Assembly (NCBI GenBank): GCA_037954665.1
Contig: JBBMOL010000065.1
Coordinates: 3,658,001-3,722,000 of the forward strand
Source of the DNA: Laguncularia racemosa
Taxonomy: Eukaryota; Streptophyta; Magnoliopsida; Myrtales; Combretaceae
Reading direction: 5' to 3'
Length of the DNA: 64,000 nt
Part shown: piece by piece, positions 44,451 to 57,617 of the stretch
Layout: each line of letters begins with the position of its first letter
Position numbering within the stretch: position 1 is the first letter of the stretch
Made by a program: the position numbers and the translations under genes
The notes under the pieces: model-generated
What the model was told of the DNA's origin: nothing
Databases searched by the model: none
What the model saw: only the letters and a program-made list of their open reading frames with translations

Positions 44451-45369
44451 TGTTTAGGAGAAATTAATTTTGGGAATTTACGAGGAAAATATTCCATTTG
44501 CCACTATACTCAATGCTTACGACAAATAAATTGTCACATAATGTAATTTTTCCCCATGATTCAATTGGCATTACACATTTTTTACAAAAAATTGTGATAC
44601 AATATACATTCTTCATCAGGCTAGTAAATTGACATCCTCCATCAGCCAAAAAGAAAGAGAATTTACAAGGAATGAGAAAAAATTTCTTGTAATATCCAAT
44701 TTTTATGAGAAATGAATTCTCACAAAATGTAATAAGACCAAACCAAAAAAAAAAAAAAATCTATTCCAATTTATCACAAATATGTTACTACATTACGTAC
44801 TATTCATTCCCAAAACAAAAAACAACCAGTCAAGCATCCTACCATAAGTATCCATCAAAGTTCCAAAAAATATACACATCACATGAGATCTAGCCAAAAA
44901 AAAAAAAAAAAAACGAGTGACACGATACTTAGCCAATAAAAAAGAAGAAGAGCAATATGATATCTAGTTAAGCAAGAAAAAAAAGGTTACTTGATAAACA
45001 CAAAAAATAGCTAATATAGTATACCTTGATCATGTCCTATACAGATAATTAAATTGATCACTAATGTCTGTTTGGTAGAAGTTGTGGTTGCTACTGTTGG
45101 ACATTGAGGAAACTATAGAATGAAGCTAGAAAGAAAGATTGTAGATGTCTGACTTGTGGCTGTATTGGAGATTGGAGGTGTGATGGTTGCTATGAGGATT
45201 TACCCAATGGTGTAATCAATGGAGCTAATGGCATATTCCTAGTGACAAACCCACCAAAAAAGGGTGATGGTTGCAATGATGATTAGATTGGTTGTATTAT
45301 TGGTGAGGTACTCGATATATATGTGAAATCATTGCTATTGCAAAGCAAAAAACTATTGTTGTTGTGCTA

Positions 45370-46110
45370 TAAAATGATCAAGTAGTTGTTTTTGTTGAGC
45401 AATCATATCTTCCAATGTAGATATTTTGTTCACCAATCTTGTCACTTGTTCGTTTGATGCCATAGGTGTAGAATGGCAAAGAAAAGGGATCTAAGGATGG
45501 GATAAAGGTGGTTTAGGGCCACCATAGACTAAACCACAACTATATTTAGGTTTATGACCAAGGACCTCTCTCATGTTCTCAACTTGTGTCTTTGGCATCT
45601 AACTGGATGATTGAGATTGTTGCAAATTTTGCTCATATGGTTCCACCATAGCTCTCTAAATCATGTGAAATATAGTTACAAGACAAATGATGGGGAAAGA
45701 AAAAAAAAAGAAAAAGAAAGAATCTTTATTAAATTATAATGGTTAAAAAAAAAACTCAAAGTAATTTTTGATATATAACTTACATGTTTATCTTGCACTA
45801 TAGAATTCACCCATTCAGACGATTCAACTTTTCTTTTCTTATGGGTGTGTTCAAATGTCCCCATTTATGATAATCCCTGATATATTGTTGTAAAACAAGT
45901 TAATATCCAAATATAAGTTGTATCAATTACCAAACATAAATAATGATCTTTGAAACTAATAATCATATCATCCTAAATAATAACAAGCAACTAGGGATCT
46001 TTTTTCTATACCTTACTAAGTTGAATAATCATGAATGATTTTGTGTTGGTAGTGTGGTTATATTGTGCCTTTTCTTGGTTGATAGTGTTGATTGAAGAAC
46101 ACTTCTGAAT
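45370..46110 (-). pseudogene. TNP1-like (En/Spm accessory protein) exons, broken
   Basis: Three minus-strand pieces follow each other: about 46110-46010 (INQEKAQYNHTTNTKSFMII, the 'HT.G.KSF'-type block of Transposase_24 proteins), 45864-45785 (FEHTHKKRKVESSEWVNSIV, ending at a donor-like CAT/GTAAGT), and 45663-45370 after an acceptor-like ATTTAG (VENMREVLGHKPKYSCGLVY, then a Leu/Gln-rich tail LVNKISTLEDMIAQQKQ that could be coiled). At least two in-frame stops lie in the last piece. In CACTA elements this type of protein binds subterminal repeats. Exon limits are approximate. Confidence 0.65.
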
Positions 46111-46591
46111 GAAAAGGAAAATAACTACACTATTACATATAAACACATACAATAAGTATTAAATAGGCGAATTACCTTATGATAGGGGTCATTGTCAAAA
46201 AAGTCACATACAATATGTAATGCAGGGGCTTGCCTAGAGGAGTGGTGACATGGTTGCACAACTACCATTTCTTGGTCTGTGTATGACAAACTCAACCTAA
46301 GGAAGATCTATGGTTTTGGATTTGCTCTTGTTGCTAGGATTTGTTCGGTTATAAATAAGCTTGGAAGCAACTCACCTCAAGGATGGTGTTGAGATGAAAT
46401 ATATACTGTTGTTTTTAGCTACTGTATTCCCTCCCCATCCGGCTTTGATTATTTAGTTTGGAAGCCTAATCACAGGCTAATTACTCTACCAAGCTTAACT
46501 ATGAAGCCTAAGGATTTCCAAACTCAAAATCCCTTAGTTTAGGTGAGTTTAGTTCAATAATTCCCTCACCACGAACAAGCTACTCCTTTTA

Positions 46592-46611
46592 GGGGGGGGG
46601 GGGGGGGGGGG
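46592..46611. repeat. Run of 20 G
   Basis: An uninterrupted G20 is followed by gtggtgtgtg, within the CACTA element. It may form G-quadruplexes; its length may also be affected by sequencing. Confidence 0.9.
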
Positions 46612-46619
46612 TGGTGTGT

Positions 46620-48600
46620 GTGCTAGTGGTGTTATAAGTACAAACAAGTGTTTTTATCTTCTAATCACCTAGAAAATGACTTGCACTCATTCTTTGAATG
46701 CGAGTACTCATAAGGATGTCTAAAGATGAGTATCCTCCTTGGATTTTCCTACCTACTCTTTAGATTGGAGAAATACCATCAATGGACTTAGTGCCCCAAC
46801 TCCTATCCCTTTGAGAACTCGTTGGTGTTGGAGATTGGGTTTTTGAGCCATGGTTTACTTTCTTCAGATGGAAAAGAACAATAGAGGTGCCAAAACCTAG
46901 TTTCCTCTCAAGCTTTGCTAGTTAGGAAAATCTAGGCTTCAGGTTCCTCATTGTATACTTTTTGTACATTCTCTATACAATCTTTAACTTACCCAAGAAT
47001 TGGTGACTAAACAGTATTAAATGCAATCATTCTAGATTTTTATTTTTATATATAATCTCTAACTAGCTATTAAAGCTAGATGGGAAAAGCTCTAGCCATA
47101 AATGCATAAATGTATCACATGCACACAATTAGCACAAATATAAAGAAAGAAAATGAATCACTTGGTGTTGATGGTTTCGAAACCAAAATGTCAATGAAGC
47201 AGCTTTCCAATGCTCTTCACAATTATGATTAGCAAAATAGTTAAGCAAACTAGTTTACTTCCATAAGAACCGTGTATCTAGAAAATAATTAAATGGTTCA
47301 GGATCAATTCTTAAAATGTAATAGGAAAGAGCAACTTATCAATAAGTTATATGGCACCTACCTAGGAAAAAACTCTTATGCTTTATCAATTTTCAAAACC
47401 ATATTTCAACCCTACACTAACTCTAATAGCCACAACAATGCCCACATAGAAAACAACAATTGAGAAAACAAAAGGATTAAGCAAATGAGCGACCAACAAT
47501 AAATTTAATTAACTAACCATTAATAATAAATTGTTCATCTTGATTTTAGTTCATTAACCCAAATTTCATTATGCCTCCCATTCACATTATGTAAAATTTA
47601 CGTCGTTTGTGACAAATAATGATTGTTGGCAGTAGTGTGATAATCAGAAAGCCTAGTTGGATGACTTATCCATTGGTGCAATAAGCCCAAATCGTTTCTT
47701 TCAAAGTAATAAACCCAAATGAATTGATGCAACAACCTAAAACATTCTGCAACATCAACCTCTCATATGTGTTTGCATTTTCATCATTTTACAAGGGTAA
47801 TGTGGAGAATTTTTTTAATTATTATTCAATGTGCCCTTAAAACCTTTCAATTCACTTAATAATATTTCCCTATTCCTTGAAACGCATTAAAATACCCTGA
47901 CCGTTTTATTACTCAATGAGTATTGATTACATAGTAAGTAATTTATCAAGGCTTACTGGAGTTATTCTCTTCCCCTCATTATGCAAGGTCTATATTGTTC
48001 CTTCATACTTTTAAGCCATTAGGACAATTGATAATGTAAACTAAAAGGAAACAATATATATGTTTTTGGTAAATAATTGTAAAATTAGGGTTTTGAATAC
48101 TGCCTTCAACATAGAATAAGAAAGCTTGGCATAGATTTTAAGTTGATTGGTTAAAGTTTAGAAAATTAACATAAAGTCTCCTATTGCAATCATTAATTTC
48201 ACCTCTTTTTTTTTTTTTTGTTTTTAAGAAATCATCACCAAGCACAAGAACCCTAAATGTACAAGTGAAAATGTATGAACTTTGTATCACCACGAAACAA
48301 CTACTGCACTAAATGCCCTAACTTTCATGGTTTCTTAATCCTTAAGTACAAGAACAAACCCAAGATTGATGGTTAGTGTTTTGACCTTGTTAAATTCCAA
48401 CACAATATGAAAACACAAAATGAGAGCGAAAAAAGAAATGAAGAAGTTACATACTTTGCAATGCTGATCGATGGCGATAATAACATGTTTCCTCTTCTCC
48501 GTTGAGTCATGGTTGCTGTTTTGAGATGGGGAAACAGAGTGTTTACTTGATACGTAGGAAGTGTGAAAAGTTGGAGAAAAAGTTAGGCAGGTTGTAGGTT
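46620..48600. other. CACTA interior, no gene recognised
   Basis: No domain was recognised between the TNP1-like exons and the right subterminal region on either strand. AT-rich with short openings only. Confidence 0.45.
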
Positions 48601-48829
48601 TGCTTTGTTTAGTATTTGTGAGATTTGGAATGCCACATAAGTATTTATGTGGTAATTATTTTCTAGTAAATAGTAATTGTGAGAATTTAATTGTCATAAT
48701 TATGTGACAATTTTATTCTCACAATTTATAATATGTAACAATTTTTCATTCTTACAAATACTTTTCAAAATGCGAGAATCTTTGTCCTTACATTTTATGT
48801 TCTCACTTTTGATCATTTTTGTTGTAGTG

Positions 48830-51800
48830 ACTAAAATAAAAAGAATATCATCATGGCAATAAATATCAAATGGAATGTATAAAGTTAGATGGTTAAGATA
48901 ACAAAAATAAATTTTATCTTCATATTCAACCTTCAAATCCTAGTAGTGGTCACACCCGCAACCATTACCTTTGAAAGTTTAAAGCCTTGCAAACTTTTGA
49001 AGCCATTTAAACCCTAACTTATTGTTCGTCAAAGAAAACCACTCTTTGTTCAATTTTACGCGCGCTTAGATACATTTGTCCACATTCATTATGCCTTTTT
49101 TAGGTGAATATTACTCTCCTTCACAATTAGTATTTCTTCATTGATTTGGCATGATCCTATTTTGATTTGTCTTCTCAAAATTAACTAGTAATTTTCTTTA
49201 TCCCTCCTTTGCTTAGCTTAACTCATCTTCAATATGTACCATTATTCCTTTGGCGATGAAACCAGTTTGTTTTGGGTAAAGCTTTATTAAATTTCCCTTT
49301 TGCTTGTGTTTGTGTGAATGACTATTTACCTTGGCAAGGAAAAAGTGAATTTTTAGTCCTTAATATTTATTTATTTAAGTTTTAATTTTTTTTTTTAGTC
49401 TTAAATATTTTTAAAATTTTACAAAAATATAACTTCCTTTAAATATATTAAATTTTCTATTTATATTGAGCATGTATTAGCTTTTAATTAGTTTTGAGCT
49501 AGTTAGTCAAGGTGATTAAAGTATGCATAATTTTTTCTAATCCTTTTCTTAATTTTAATTGTTTTCTTTGTATTTTTATTATATTATATCATTAAATATG
49601 TTTACTATTATTTTTTATTATATTAAGTGAATAAATATATTTAATATTTTCATTTTGCTAAATTAATTATTATTAATCAATTTGAAGTTGACACATATCA
49701 TAAATGAATGAAAAACTTGATAAATTTGACAAATGTCTTATTCTTATATGAGTTTGAAAGCATTGAGGGTTTAAATAGAAAGGAAATAAAGATTGAATAC
49801 TTAAATAAAAAAATAGATTAATATTGAAGATAAAAAATATACTTCTCCCTTTCAGCTAATAATTAACAAATTAGACCTATAGATACACATTTAAGTATAA
49901 AGTTCGCAAAGAATGGGTGTTGTTTCAACGTCCATAATCATGAAGGAGAGTAATTGCATGATTACTATTTCAAAATAAATTGCATAGTATTTTAAATTTT
50001 TAGAGGTAATGGGTGTGCCAATAATTAGCGTTTGGAGGTTAAATATAAAAATAAAATTTATTTTTTCTGTTTTGGTTATCCAACTTTAAACGTGGTATCT
50101 ACATGGATTGTCTTCAGGTTTTTCTTTATTTATTTACTTTTCCTTATATTTGACATGTCAATTCATGATTGATTAAAAAAAAAATGATTAGAATGATGCT
50201 CATTAACGGAGTTTAAGGGTTAGTAACACTAGTAAGTAGGGTCTTAATTAAGTGTGTAATTTTACAAGTTAAAAATTCAATTCTAAAATTGAAAAATAAT
50301 TAGAGTTCATCTACTAAATGCTATCCTTTTTTTTTTTTTAATCATAATATTTGAATGAGAAGACGCTGTTCTTTAGACCTTTGAAAGTTAGTTTGGTTGC
50401 CCATATTCTTGATGGGAAGGAGAGGTGACTTGAGAGTCGGGTTCCTAAGAAATGTCCGAAAATAGAAGGTCCTCTTCCCGCACAAGAGAACTCCCCCGAA
50501 TAGATATCTTGTCCTGCTCGGTTTCCAGTGCTTCCTGAAGCTGATAGTAAGCTAAGCGTTGGAACTATTTCTAGGATAGGAACCTTAACTAGGAACCAAA
50601 TAAGATGCTTCTTATATTCTTTCGATCATCAATTGATTGAGTAAGATACTTATTGATGGGGATCAGGATATCTATTGTATTTGTCCCTCATTGAAGATCA
50701 ATTGCTTATAGTATGGAGTTTCATGAAGATTTTATTTTATTATTATTTAGTAGTTATTATTTTCATCTATTAGTTATGATTTATTTATTTTAGGACAAGT
50801 TCTGATGTTCAAGTATCTTTTATTCTTGTCCTATTTTTACGTTTATAACATATTTGCCCTTACTAGGTTATGAGGTTAATAAAAAGGTCTTTTTTTTTTT
50901 TTTATGTAACCCACAATCATTTTGTTTAGTTCATATTGAAAACCTAAGAGTTCTCTATCCTTTTGTCTTATCAATCTAACATATGGATTGCAGTGACATC
51001 AATTTCTTCAATTGTGCATAATATCAATTGTATATATCAATCTCATTATTATAATTCATGCATCATATCAAGTTGTATTAACGAATTGATTAGTTTCTAA
51101 AATTGTATGTCATATCATTTATAGAGATTAATAATTGTTGAATTAGCACATCATATCTAATTTAATAATTGTTTATATCTCTTTTAATTTTTGTTATTAT
51201 ATATATAGGAAATCATTAAAATATATCTTTTCCTTAAATTAAAATTTAAAATTAAAAAATATATATTTTGATTTGCTGTGCAACTCTATATAGACCTATC
51301 CATATCTCAAGCTACAAAGAGCATTCGAATCACTTGAAAGAAACTTTCATTAATTTACATTTATAAATAGAATGAATTGGATACATTTTGCCTTTACAAA
51401 GTATTATTTAAACTATTTTTTATAACCACTAATTTGTTAATTAATCCTACATAATTGTAACTACTTACTAATAACCCTAACTAATTTTCTAATAATTATA
51501 ACAATTTCATCCATCCTTGGCACAAAACTTGTCCTCAAGATTGAAGAAAATCAAAAAAAGAAATTGAAACTATAACTAAGTAATGCGAAATAAGAAAAAT
51601 AAAAATTCATCATTTTTATTGCTGTGAGAAATTGTAAGTTAACTATTGAAAATGTTATCTCCAAATTGTTGTAATTTAAGTCCCCTTGAATCAAATGCAA
51701 GCAAAATCAATTGCCATTCACTTGAATAATACATATTGACACCACAGTTAATTTATGTATTCCCTATCATGCGCTATCTTAAATGAGGCCATAATTCTAT

Positions 51801-52275
51801 GACAAATTTCATTGCTTGCAATATAAGGATGCAGACTTTCAAATGTAATGCCTTTATCTTTATCTTTGATAATGTGCCTAACGGCTTTATGTATAAAACC
51901 ACCATTATAAAGATCAAGATCAATATTTTTTGTATGGCACACCAATTGTATATCATCCACATCAACTTTATTTTCATTAACATCTTCAACATTATCATAA
52001 CTCATTATCCACATCATCTAAGCTTGTTAATTAGTGGAAAACAATTGTGGAATCTTACTTAATTTCTTGAAAATCTTCATACATGGAAGGACTAAATTGT
52101 CCTTTCAAAGCATGAAGAAATGCTAGTCATGTCCTCAACATTTTGTTATAGAAGATCGATTGATACCAATCAAGTGCCTCATTTTCCATTGCAAATGATG
52201 CGATCTTAATTTGTTGTTTATCAGGAACAATGTGAAATTAGAAAAAAAGCTAAGAAGCTTTAAAAATCTATGAGA
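48830..52275. other. AT-rich intergenic, no certain gene
   Basis: Mostly AT-rich with poly-T runs. A more GC-balanced island at about 50385-50620 stands out. A minus-strand opening (52017-51748, 89 codons, SYDNVEDVNENKVDVDDIQL...) reads like ordinary protein but matches nothing I know. Confidence 0.45.
50385..50620. other. Base-composition island, possible organelle-derived insert
   Basis: Text such as 'gaactcccccgaatagatat' and 'ctgatagtaagctaagcgtt' has balanced GC and a feel similar to plant mitochondrial intergenic DNA. I cannot place it on any organellar gene. Confidence 0.2.
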
Positions 52276-52280
52276 CTGGA

Positions 52281-53037
52281 TGATGCAAAAATCCTAGGAT
52301 CCAATTATTTCTTAGAACTCATTATCAATCAAATCAAAATTGGATCCTCACCAAGGTAATTGTATAGGTTTGTTCAATTACCTTAGAACACTTTTTTTGA
52401 TAAGAACCTAAGATATGAATTCAAAATTTCCTTGAACCTTGGATCTAAAGTATTTAAGAACAAGATAAATAGAAAGAAAAATCGGATTACAAAAGAGAAT
52501 CTCAATTGCAATTCAATTCAACACCTTATGCATAAAAAAAAATAAAATAAAACAAGCTCTCTCATATAACTTAAGAAAAGATACCATCTGTCTTTTTTCT
52601 ACAAACTAAGAGTGCCTCATATATAGGGTTATAACTTTTATTACCTTTAACTTAAAGGAAGATGAAAGTGTTTTAAGATATTTGTAACATACATTTGTAA
52701 CATTTTCTACAAACATTTATTACATTTAAGGCCTTAATTTCGCCTTTATTATCCTCCTGTTGCCCGTCTTCAAGGAATTTAATTTTTAGGCCTCAATTTT
52801 TTCCTTATTATCCTTTGGTTGCCAACTTCAAGCAAATTAATTATCTTGGACTCCTAAAAAACACCACATGTGGATAGCTCATCATTAACCCATTTTTGGA
52901 CAAATAGTTGAAGTTGCTCCTTTAGCTTTTTAGTTTGTGCCCTAGTGATTGGTTTACTAAAATCTTGAGCTTCTCTTTGAGCATTTCCAATATGAGGATC
53001 TTAAACACCAAGGACTTCTTGTATACCTTTTGTATCA
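52281..53037 (-). repeat. 3' LTR of the CRM-like element
   Basis: Plus-strand tgatgcaaaa...tgtatca. The adjacent C/T run (53041-53053) is the complement of the purine tract. Confidence 0.93.
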
Positions 53038-53040
53038 TTT

Positions 53041-53053
53041 CTCCCCCCCCCCC
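53041..53053 (-). promoter_or_regulatory. Polypurine tract of the CRM-like element
   Basis: Minus-strand G11 followed by AG directly precedes the 3' LTR (3 bp gap). Confidence 0.8.
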
Positions 53054-53059
53054 AAAAAA

Positions 53060-54250
53060 AAGGATTTGTCCTCAAATCAGACCCTACATCAATATCAAAA
53101 GGAGATAAATCAAAGACATTGAAAGTTGTAGAAACATTATACTCACCTAGCATATCAATGTGATATGCATTGTAATTGATCTTTGCAACAACTTGAAAAG
53201 GTCCATCTCCACAAGCATTTGACTTTGTTTTCCTTTTAGAAGGAACTCTTTCTTTATAGATGTAAACCCGAATCCAATCTCCAAGTTCAAATGACATCTT
53301 GCACCTTCCTTTCTTTACTAGATGCAATTTGCTCATTTCACTTCTCTATCTTTTGCTTTGCCTTTACATGGATGGATTTAACCATTTTTTCCTTTTTAAA
53401 CCCATAAATATTTGAAATCTTAGTCAAAGGAAGAGGCAACAAACCCAAATGAGTTAGTGGATTAAACCCATAAACAATTTGAAAAGGTGAAAACCCTATG
53501 GTAGAATGCACACTCCTATTGTAAGAAAATTCAACAAATGGTAAGATATCTTCCCAAGACATTCTTTCCAATCAAAGCACGCAATAATGTTCCAAGTGTC
53601 CTATTTACCACTTCAGTTTACCTATCAGTATGAAGGCGTGAAGCAGTAGAAAACAACAATTTTGTCCCTAGTTTAGACCAAAGTACTCTCCAAAAGTGCT
53701 AAAAATTTAACACCCCGATTAGATATAAGTCTTAGGAATGCCATGTAAACGCACAACCTCACAAAAGAACAATTCAGCAATATGCATAGCATCATCAATT
53801 TTATGACATGGTATAAAATGAGCCATTTTGGAAAAACGATTGACAACTACAAAATTTGAGTCTCGCCCCTTTCTAGTCTTAGGAAGTCCTAAAAAAAAAT
53901 CCATAGAAATGTTAACCTAAGGATGTGTTGGTATAGGCAATAACATGTATAATCCATGTGGTTAAGTTCTAGATTTTGCTTGTCTACATGAAATGTAACT
54001 AGAACAAAATTTCTCAATATCTTTATCCATTTTATGCTAAAAGAAATGTTCATGTAACATATGCAAAGTTTTGGCAATCCCAAAATGTCCTGTAAGGCCT
54101 CCAGTATGAGCTTCACAAACAAGCAATTCCCTAATTGAACTATTAGGCACATACAATTTTCCCCTCTTAAAAAGATATCCATCATGTCTATAAAAATCAT
54201 GGAAAACTGTATGAGCGCAAACCTCATAAACATTGGAAAAATCACTATCA
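53060..54250 (-). pseudogene. int: Integrase of the CRM-like element, several stops
   Basis: From 54120 leftward: zinc-binding HTGGLTGHFGIAKTLHMLHE and a Cys pair (SSYISC), then MDFFLGLPKTRKGRDSNFVV (first Asp; open piece 53904-53719), RLHGIPKTYI, and after stops VEFSYNRSVHSTIGFSPFQI (53571-53338). The C-terminal region is FELGDWIRVYIYKERVPSKR and INYNAYHIDMLGEYNVSTTF (53336-53001). The second Asp/Glu area is degraded between 53720 and 53580. It would insert cDNA into the genome; it is inactive here. Confidence 0.85.
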
Positions 54251-55620
54251 TGTGTATGCAATTCCCTCAAATGCTCAAAACTAAACAACTTAATTGAAAG
54301 AGTAGAGATTAGAGCATACCTTCTAGATAACGCATCTACCATAATGTTCTCTTTCCCTTGCTTGTATTGGATCACATATGGAAAAGATTCTATGAATTTT
54401 ACCCATTTTGCATGATGCTTGTTTAACTTACCTTGTCATTTCAAATGTCTCAAAGATTTATGATCCGTGTGAATCACAAATTCCTTTGGTAACAAATAAT
54501 GCTACCATGTCTCCAATGCCCTCACCAAGGCATGCATCTCCTTATCATAGGTTGAGTAGTTAAGTTGTGCCCCATTTAATTTTTTTCTAAAATAAGCAAT
54601 TAGCCTCTTTTCTTGTAATATAACAGTACCTATACCAATCTCGAAGGAATCACATTCAATTTCAAAAGTTAAATCAAAATTAGGCAGCCTCAATAATGGT
54701 GCATTACTCAACTTTTCCTTTAGCAAAGAAAATGCATGTTTTTGTTCCTTACCCCAAATAAACCCCTTATCTTTTTTCATGATTTCAGTTAATGGGATAG
54801 CAATGGTGCTAAAATCCTCAACAAGTCTCATATAAAAACTTGCGAAGCCATGGAAACTTCTCACATCACTCACAATCTTAGGTTTTGGCCATTTTTGTAT
54901 AGCCTTTAACTTATCACTATCTACTTCAATCCCTTTTACACCCACCGCATATCTTAAGAAAACAACGTGATCAATGCATAATAAACATTTCTTCATGTTA
55001 GCATATAACTTAGATTTACTCAAAGCATTAAACACACATTTTAAATGCATGACATGCTCCTCAATAGATTTGCTATACACAAGAATGTCATCGAAATAGA
55101 TAACTACAAATTTTCCAATAAACTCATGCAAAACATGGTTCATTAAGCACATAAATGTGCTTGGTGCATTGGTTAAACCAAATGGCATTGCCAACCACTC
55201 ATGAAATCCATGTTTTGTTTTAAAAGCGATTTTCCACTCATCACCTGGTTTCATTCTAATTTAGTGATAACCACTTTTTAAATCCATTTTTGAAAACACA
55301 CATGCACCATGCAACTCATCTAACATGTCATCAAATCAAGGTATAGGGTGTCGATATCTTACTATTATCTTGTTGAAGACTCTACAATCCACACACATAT
55401 GCCAACTTCCATTTTTTTATGTACCAACAAGATGGTACTACACATGGGCTAAGACTTTCTCTTTTATGTCCTTTCTTCAAGAGCTCCTCCACCCGCTTTT
55501 GTAACTCCTTTGTTTCTTTAGGATTGCTTCAATAAGTTGGTCTATTTGGAATTGCAGCCTCGGGATGAGGTTAATTTGATGTTCTATCCCTCTTAAAGGT
55601 GGTAAACCTTGAGGTAGATC
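54250..55620 (-). pseudogene. pol: RT and RNase H of the CRM-like element
   Basis: The upstream part (55620-55260) is broken but shows WRMCVDCRVFNKI-type text and SKMDLKSGYH. The main open piece 55254-54502 has WLAMPFGLTNAPSTFMCLMN, the intact active site VIYFDDILVYSKS, the thumb (FHGFASFYMRLVEDFSTIAI) and the RNase H start (IECDSFEIGIGTVI, with Asp kept, and YSTYDKEMHALVRALETW). A TAG after ALETW (near 54502) separates the RNase H end, which continues to VDALSRR (54330). At least four disabling changes are visible. Confidence 0.88.
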
Positions 55621-55824
55621 ATCGGGAAAGACATCTTCATATTCCTATAAAACATTAACAATAACAGTTGGTAAAGAACGGTTAAGGTCATTAGTAGATA
55701 AATATGCCTCCTTGTACACAAGTACTATCATTGGTTTATGAGAAATCAAAGCCTTCCTTACATCTCTCATTTTGGCATAAAAGTTCATTTTCTTTTCCTC
55801 TCTTCTTTCTATAGCTAATGGCTC

Positions 55825-56551
55825 CTAACTCTTTTTCTCCTTTGGATTTTCACTTTTATTCTCTCTCTCTCTTTTTTCATCCTCTTTTTTCTTATTTTTC
55901 TCTTTTTCTTTTCCACTTTCTTTTCTTTTCCTCTCTGTCTCTTTTTGAATAAATTTTTCATGAGACCTCTCAAGTTGCAATTGATTTTCAAATATCTGTT
56001 TAAGGGTCAAATGAAGAAGTGTATACTTTTTGCTTCCTTTTTCTACCATGTACTTGTTGAGATACCCATCATGCTACGCTCTCTTATCCCATTGCCATGG
56101 TCTAACCAATAACAAATGACTAGCTTGCATGGGTACCACATAACAGTTAACCTCATCATGGTACTTCCCAATAGAAAATAGTACTCTTACTTGTCTAATA
56201 GCCTTCACTTCTCCACTATTGTTAAACCATTGCGACTTACAAGAATTTGGATGTCTAGTAGTCTCCAATCCTAACTTATTCACAAACATTGTATTAGCCA
56301 CATTCACACAGCTTTCCCCCATCAATAATCAGACTACACACTTTCTCATTAACTAAACACCTCACATAAAAGATATTCTCCCTTTGCAATCTAACCCCCT
56401 CGTTCTCTTCTTTCAATTGCACATTAAGAGAATGCCTAGTAACTAGTAATTTACCCTCAACAAGCACCTTTCCATCACTAAAATCTTCCAATAGAGGCAT
56501 TTCATCATCAACATCACTTTCATCATTTGTTGCTACCTCTTCACCATGCAT
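55825..56551 (-). pseudogene. pro: Protease region of the CRM-like element
   Basis: Piece 56551-56294 carries an acidic linker and VNEKVCSLIIDGG, the retropepsin D-[ST/G]-G motif, where a frameshift near 56320 breaks the frame. The other frame (56325-56074) continues SCVNVANTMFVNKLGLETTR to VLFSIGKYHDEVNCYVVPMQ and LLVRPWQWD. Downstream 56049-55825 is a highly charged Lys/Glu linker (KEKEKNKKKEDEKRERENKS) before RT. Confidence 0.82.
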
Positions 56552-56559
56552 CTCTATTA

Positions 56560-57617
56560 CCCTTTTATTTGGACATGGGGATATTATATGCCCATACCCT
56601 AAACATCTAAAACATTTATTGTCATGATTTCTAGAGTTTTGGATAGAAGTAGTACTTTTGTTTTTGTCAAACGGTTCAGTTGGTTTCCCTTTGTCATCCT
56701 TTTTAAATTAGGTAGCCTTGTTGTCATTTCTCCGATTTGCCCTCTATGTGTTACTTTGAATCGGAGAAGTGTTAACTTGCCTTAAACTCCCTTTGCGCTT
56801 CAATTGCCTTTTTTATCTTTATGGCCATGTGCATTATATCTTCTGTCTCCACATAGTGTTGCAACTTCACTATGTTAGTTATGTCCTGGTTAAGTCCATT
56901 GAGAAACCTAGCTATAGTAGCTTCTCTATGCTCCTCCACATTAGCTTGGATCATAGCAATTTCCATCTCCATATAATAATCTTCTACACTCTTTGTCCCT
57001 TGTGTAAGGCTTTGCAATTTTGGTGTAAGTCTCTATAATAATGGTTTGGAATAAATCTTTGCCTCATGATAAACTTCATTTCAACCTAAGTTTGAATAGG
57101 TTTTTCACCATTCCTTCTCCTACTTAAAAGTAATTGATCCCACCATACAATTGCATATTCTCCAAGCTCCATCGTTGCAAGTTTTATCTTCTTTTCCTCC
57201 GAGTAATTGTGACACCCGAAGATTAATTATACTTTTCTCTTCCACTCCATATATGCATCAAGATCATTCTTGCTTAGAAAAGATGGGATTTTCATTTTGA
57301 TACTCCCAATATTTCTATCAATATCATTTTGTCCTCCTCTCACAACCCTTCTATAACTCCAACTATCATTGCCCACATTAGTTTGTTCATCATATTCCTC
57401 TTTAAACTCTTCTGCATGCTATGGTGTATATTGCCTTCTTACCCTTGGATTAGTTTGAGCAATCCCCTTATAAATAGAATTGATCTCATTTTGTTGCCAT
57501 TCCAAGGTGTCATTTATGTTACCAAGAATAAGTTAAATCCTCTCAAACTATTGTTGCATAGCTTTGAGAAGAAATTCTTGGTCCATTGATGTGTTATCAT
57601 CCCCTATTGACTCCATT
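56560..57617 (-). pseudogene. gag: Gag of the CRM-like element with zinc knuckle
   Basis: The frame starts at an ATG near 57617 (MESIGDDNTSMDQEFLLKAM). Core pieces include KMKIPSFLSKNDLDAYMEWK, LGEYAIVWWDQLL and the open piece 57017-56772 (SVEDYYMEMEIAMIQANVEE, ARFLNGLNQDITNIVKLQHY). The knuckle CFRCLGYGHIISPC lies near 56605. Stops and a frameshift near 57020 break it. Confidence 0.85.

Larger units (their letters stand above)
43998..48829 (-). mobile_element. CACTA (En/Spm) DNA transposon
   Basis: The right end, read on the minus strand, is CACTACAACAAAAATGATC, a textbook plant CACTA terminus. The left end is CACTATACAAAATG. Flanking 3-bp sequences are gct and act, two of three matching. 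Subterminal repeats occur at both ends (44258-44450, and 'gtgagaattt/gtgacaattt' words at 48640-48790). Minus-strand exons with TNP1-like text lie at 45370-46110. The large TNP2/TnpD transposase was not found, so the copy is deleted and non-autonomous. Confidence 0.78.
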
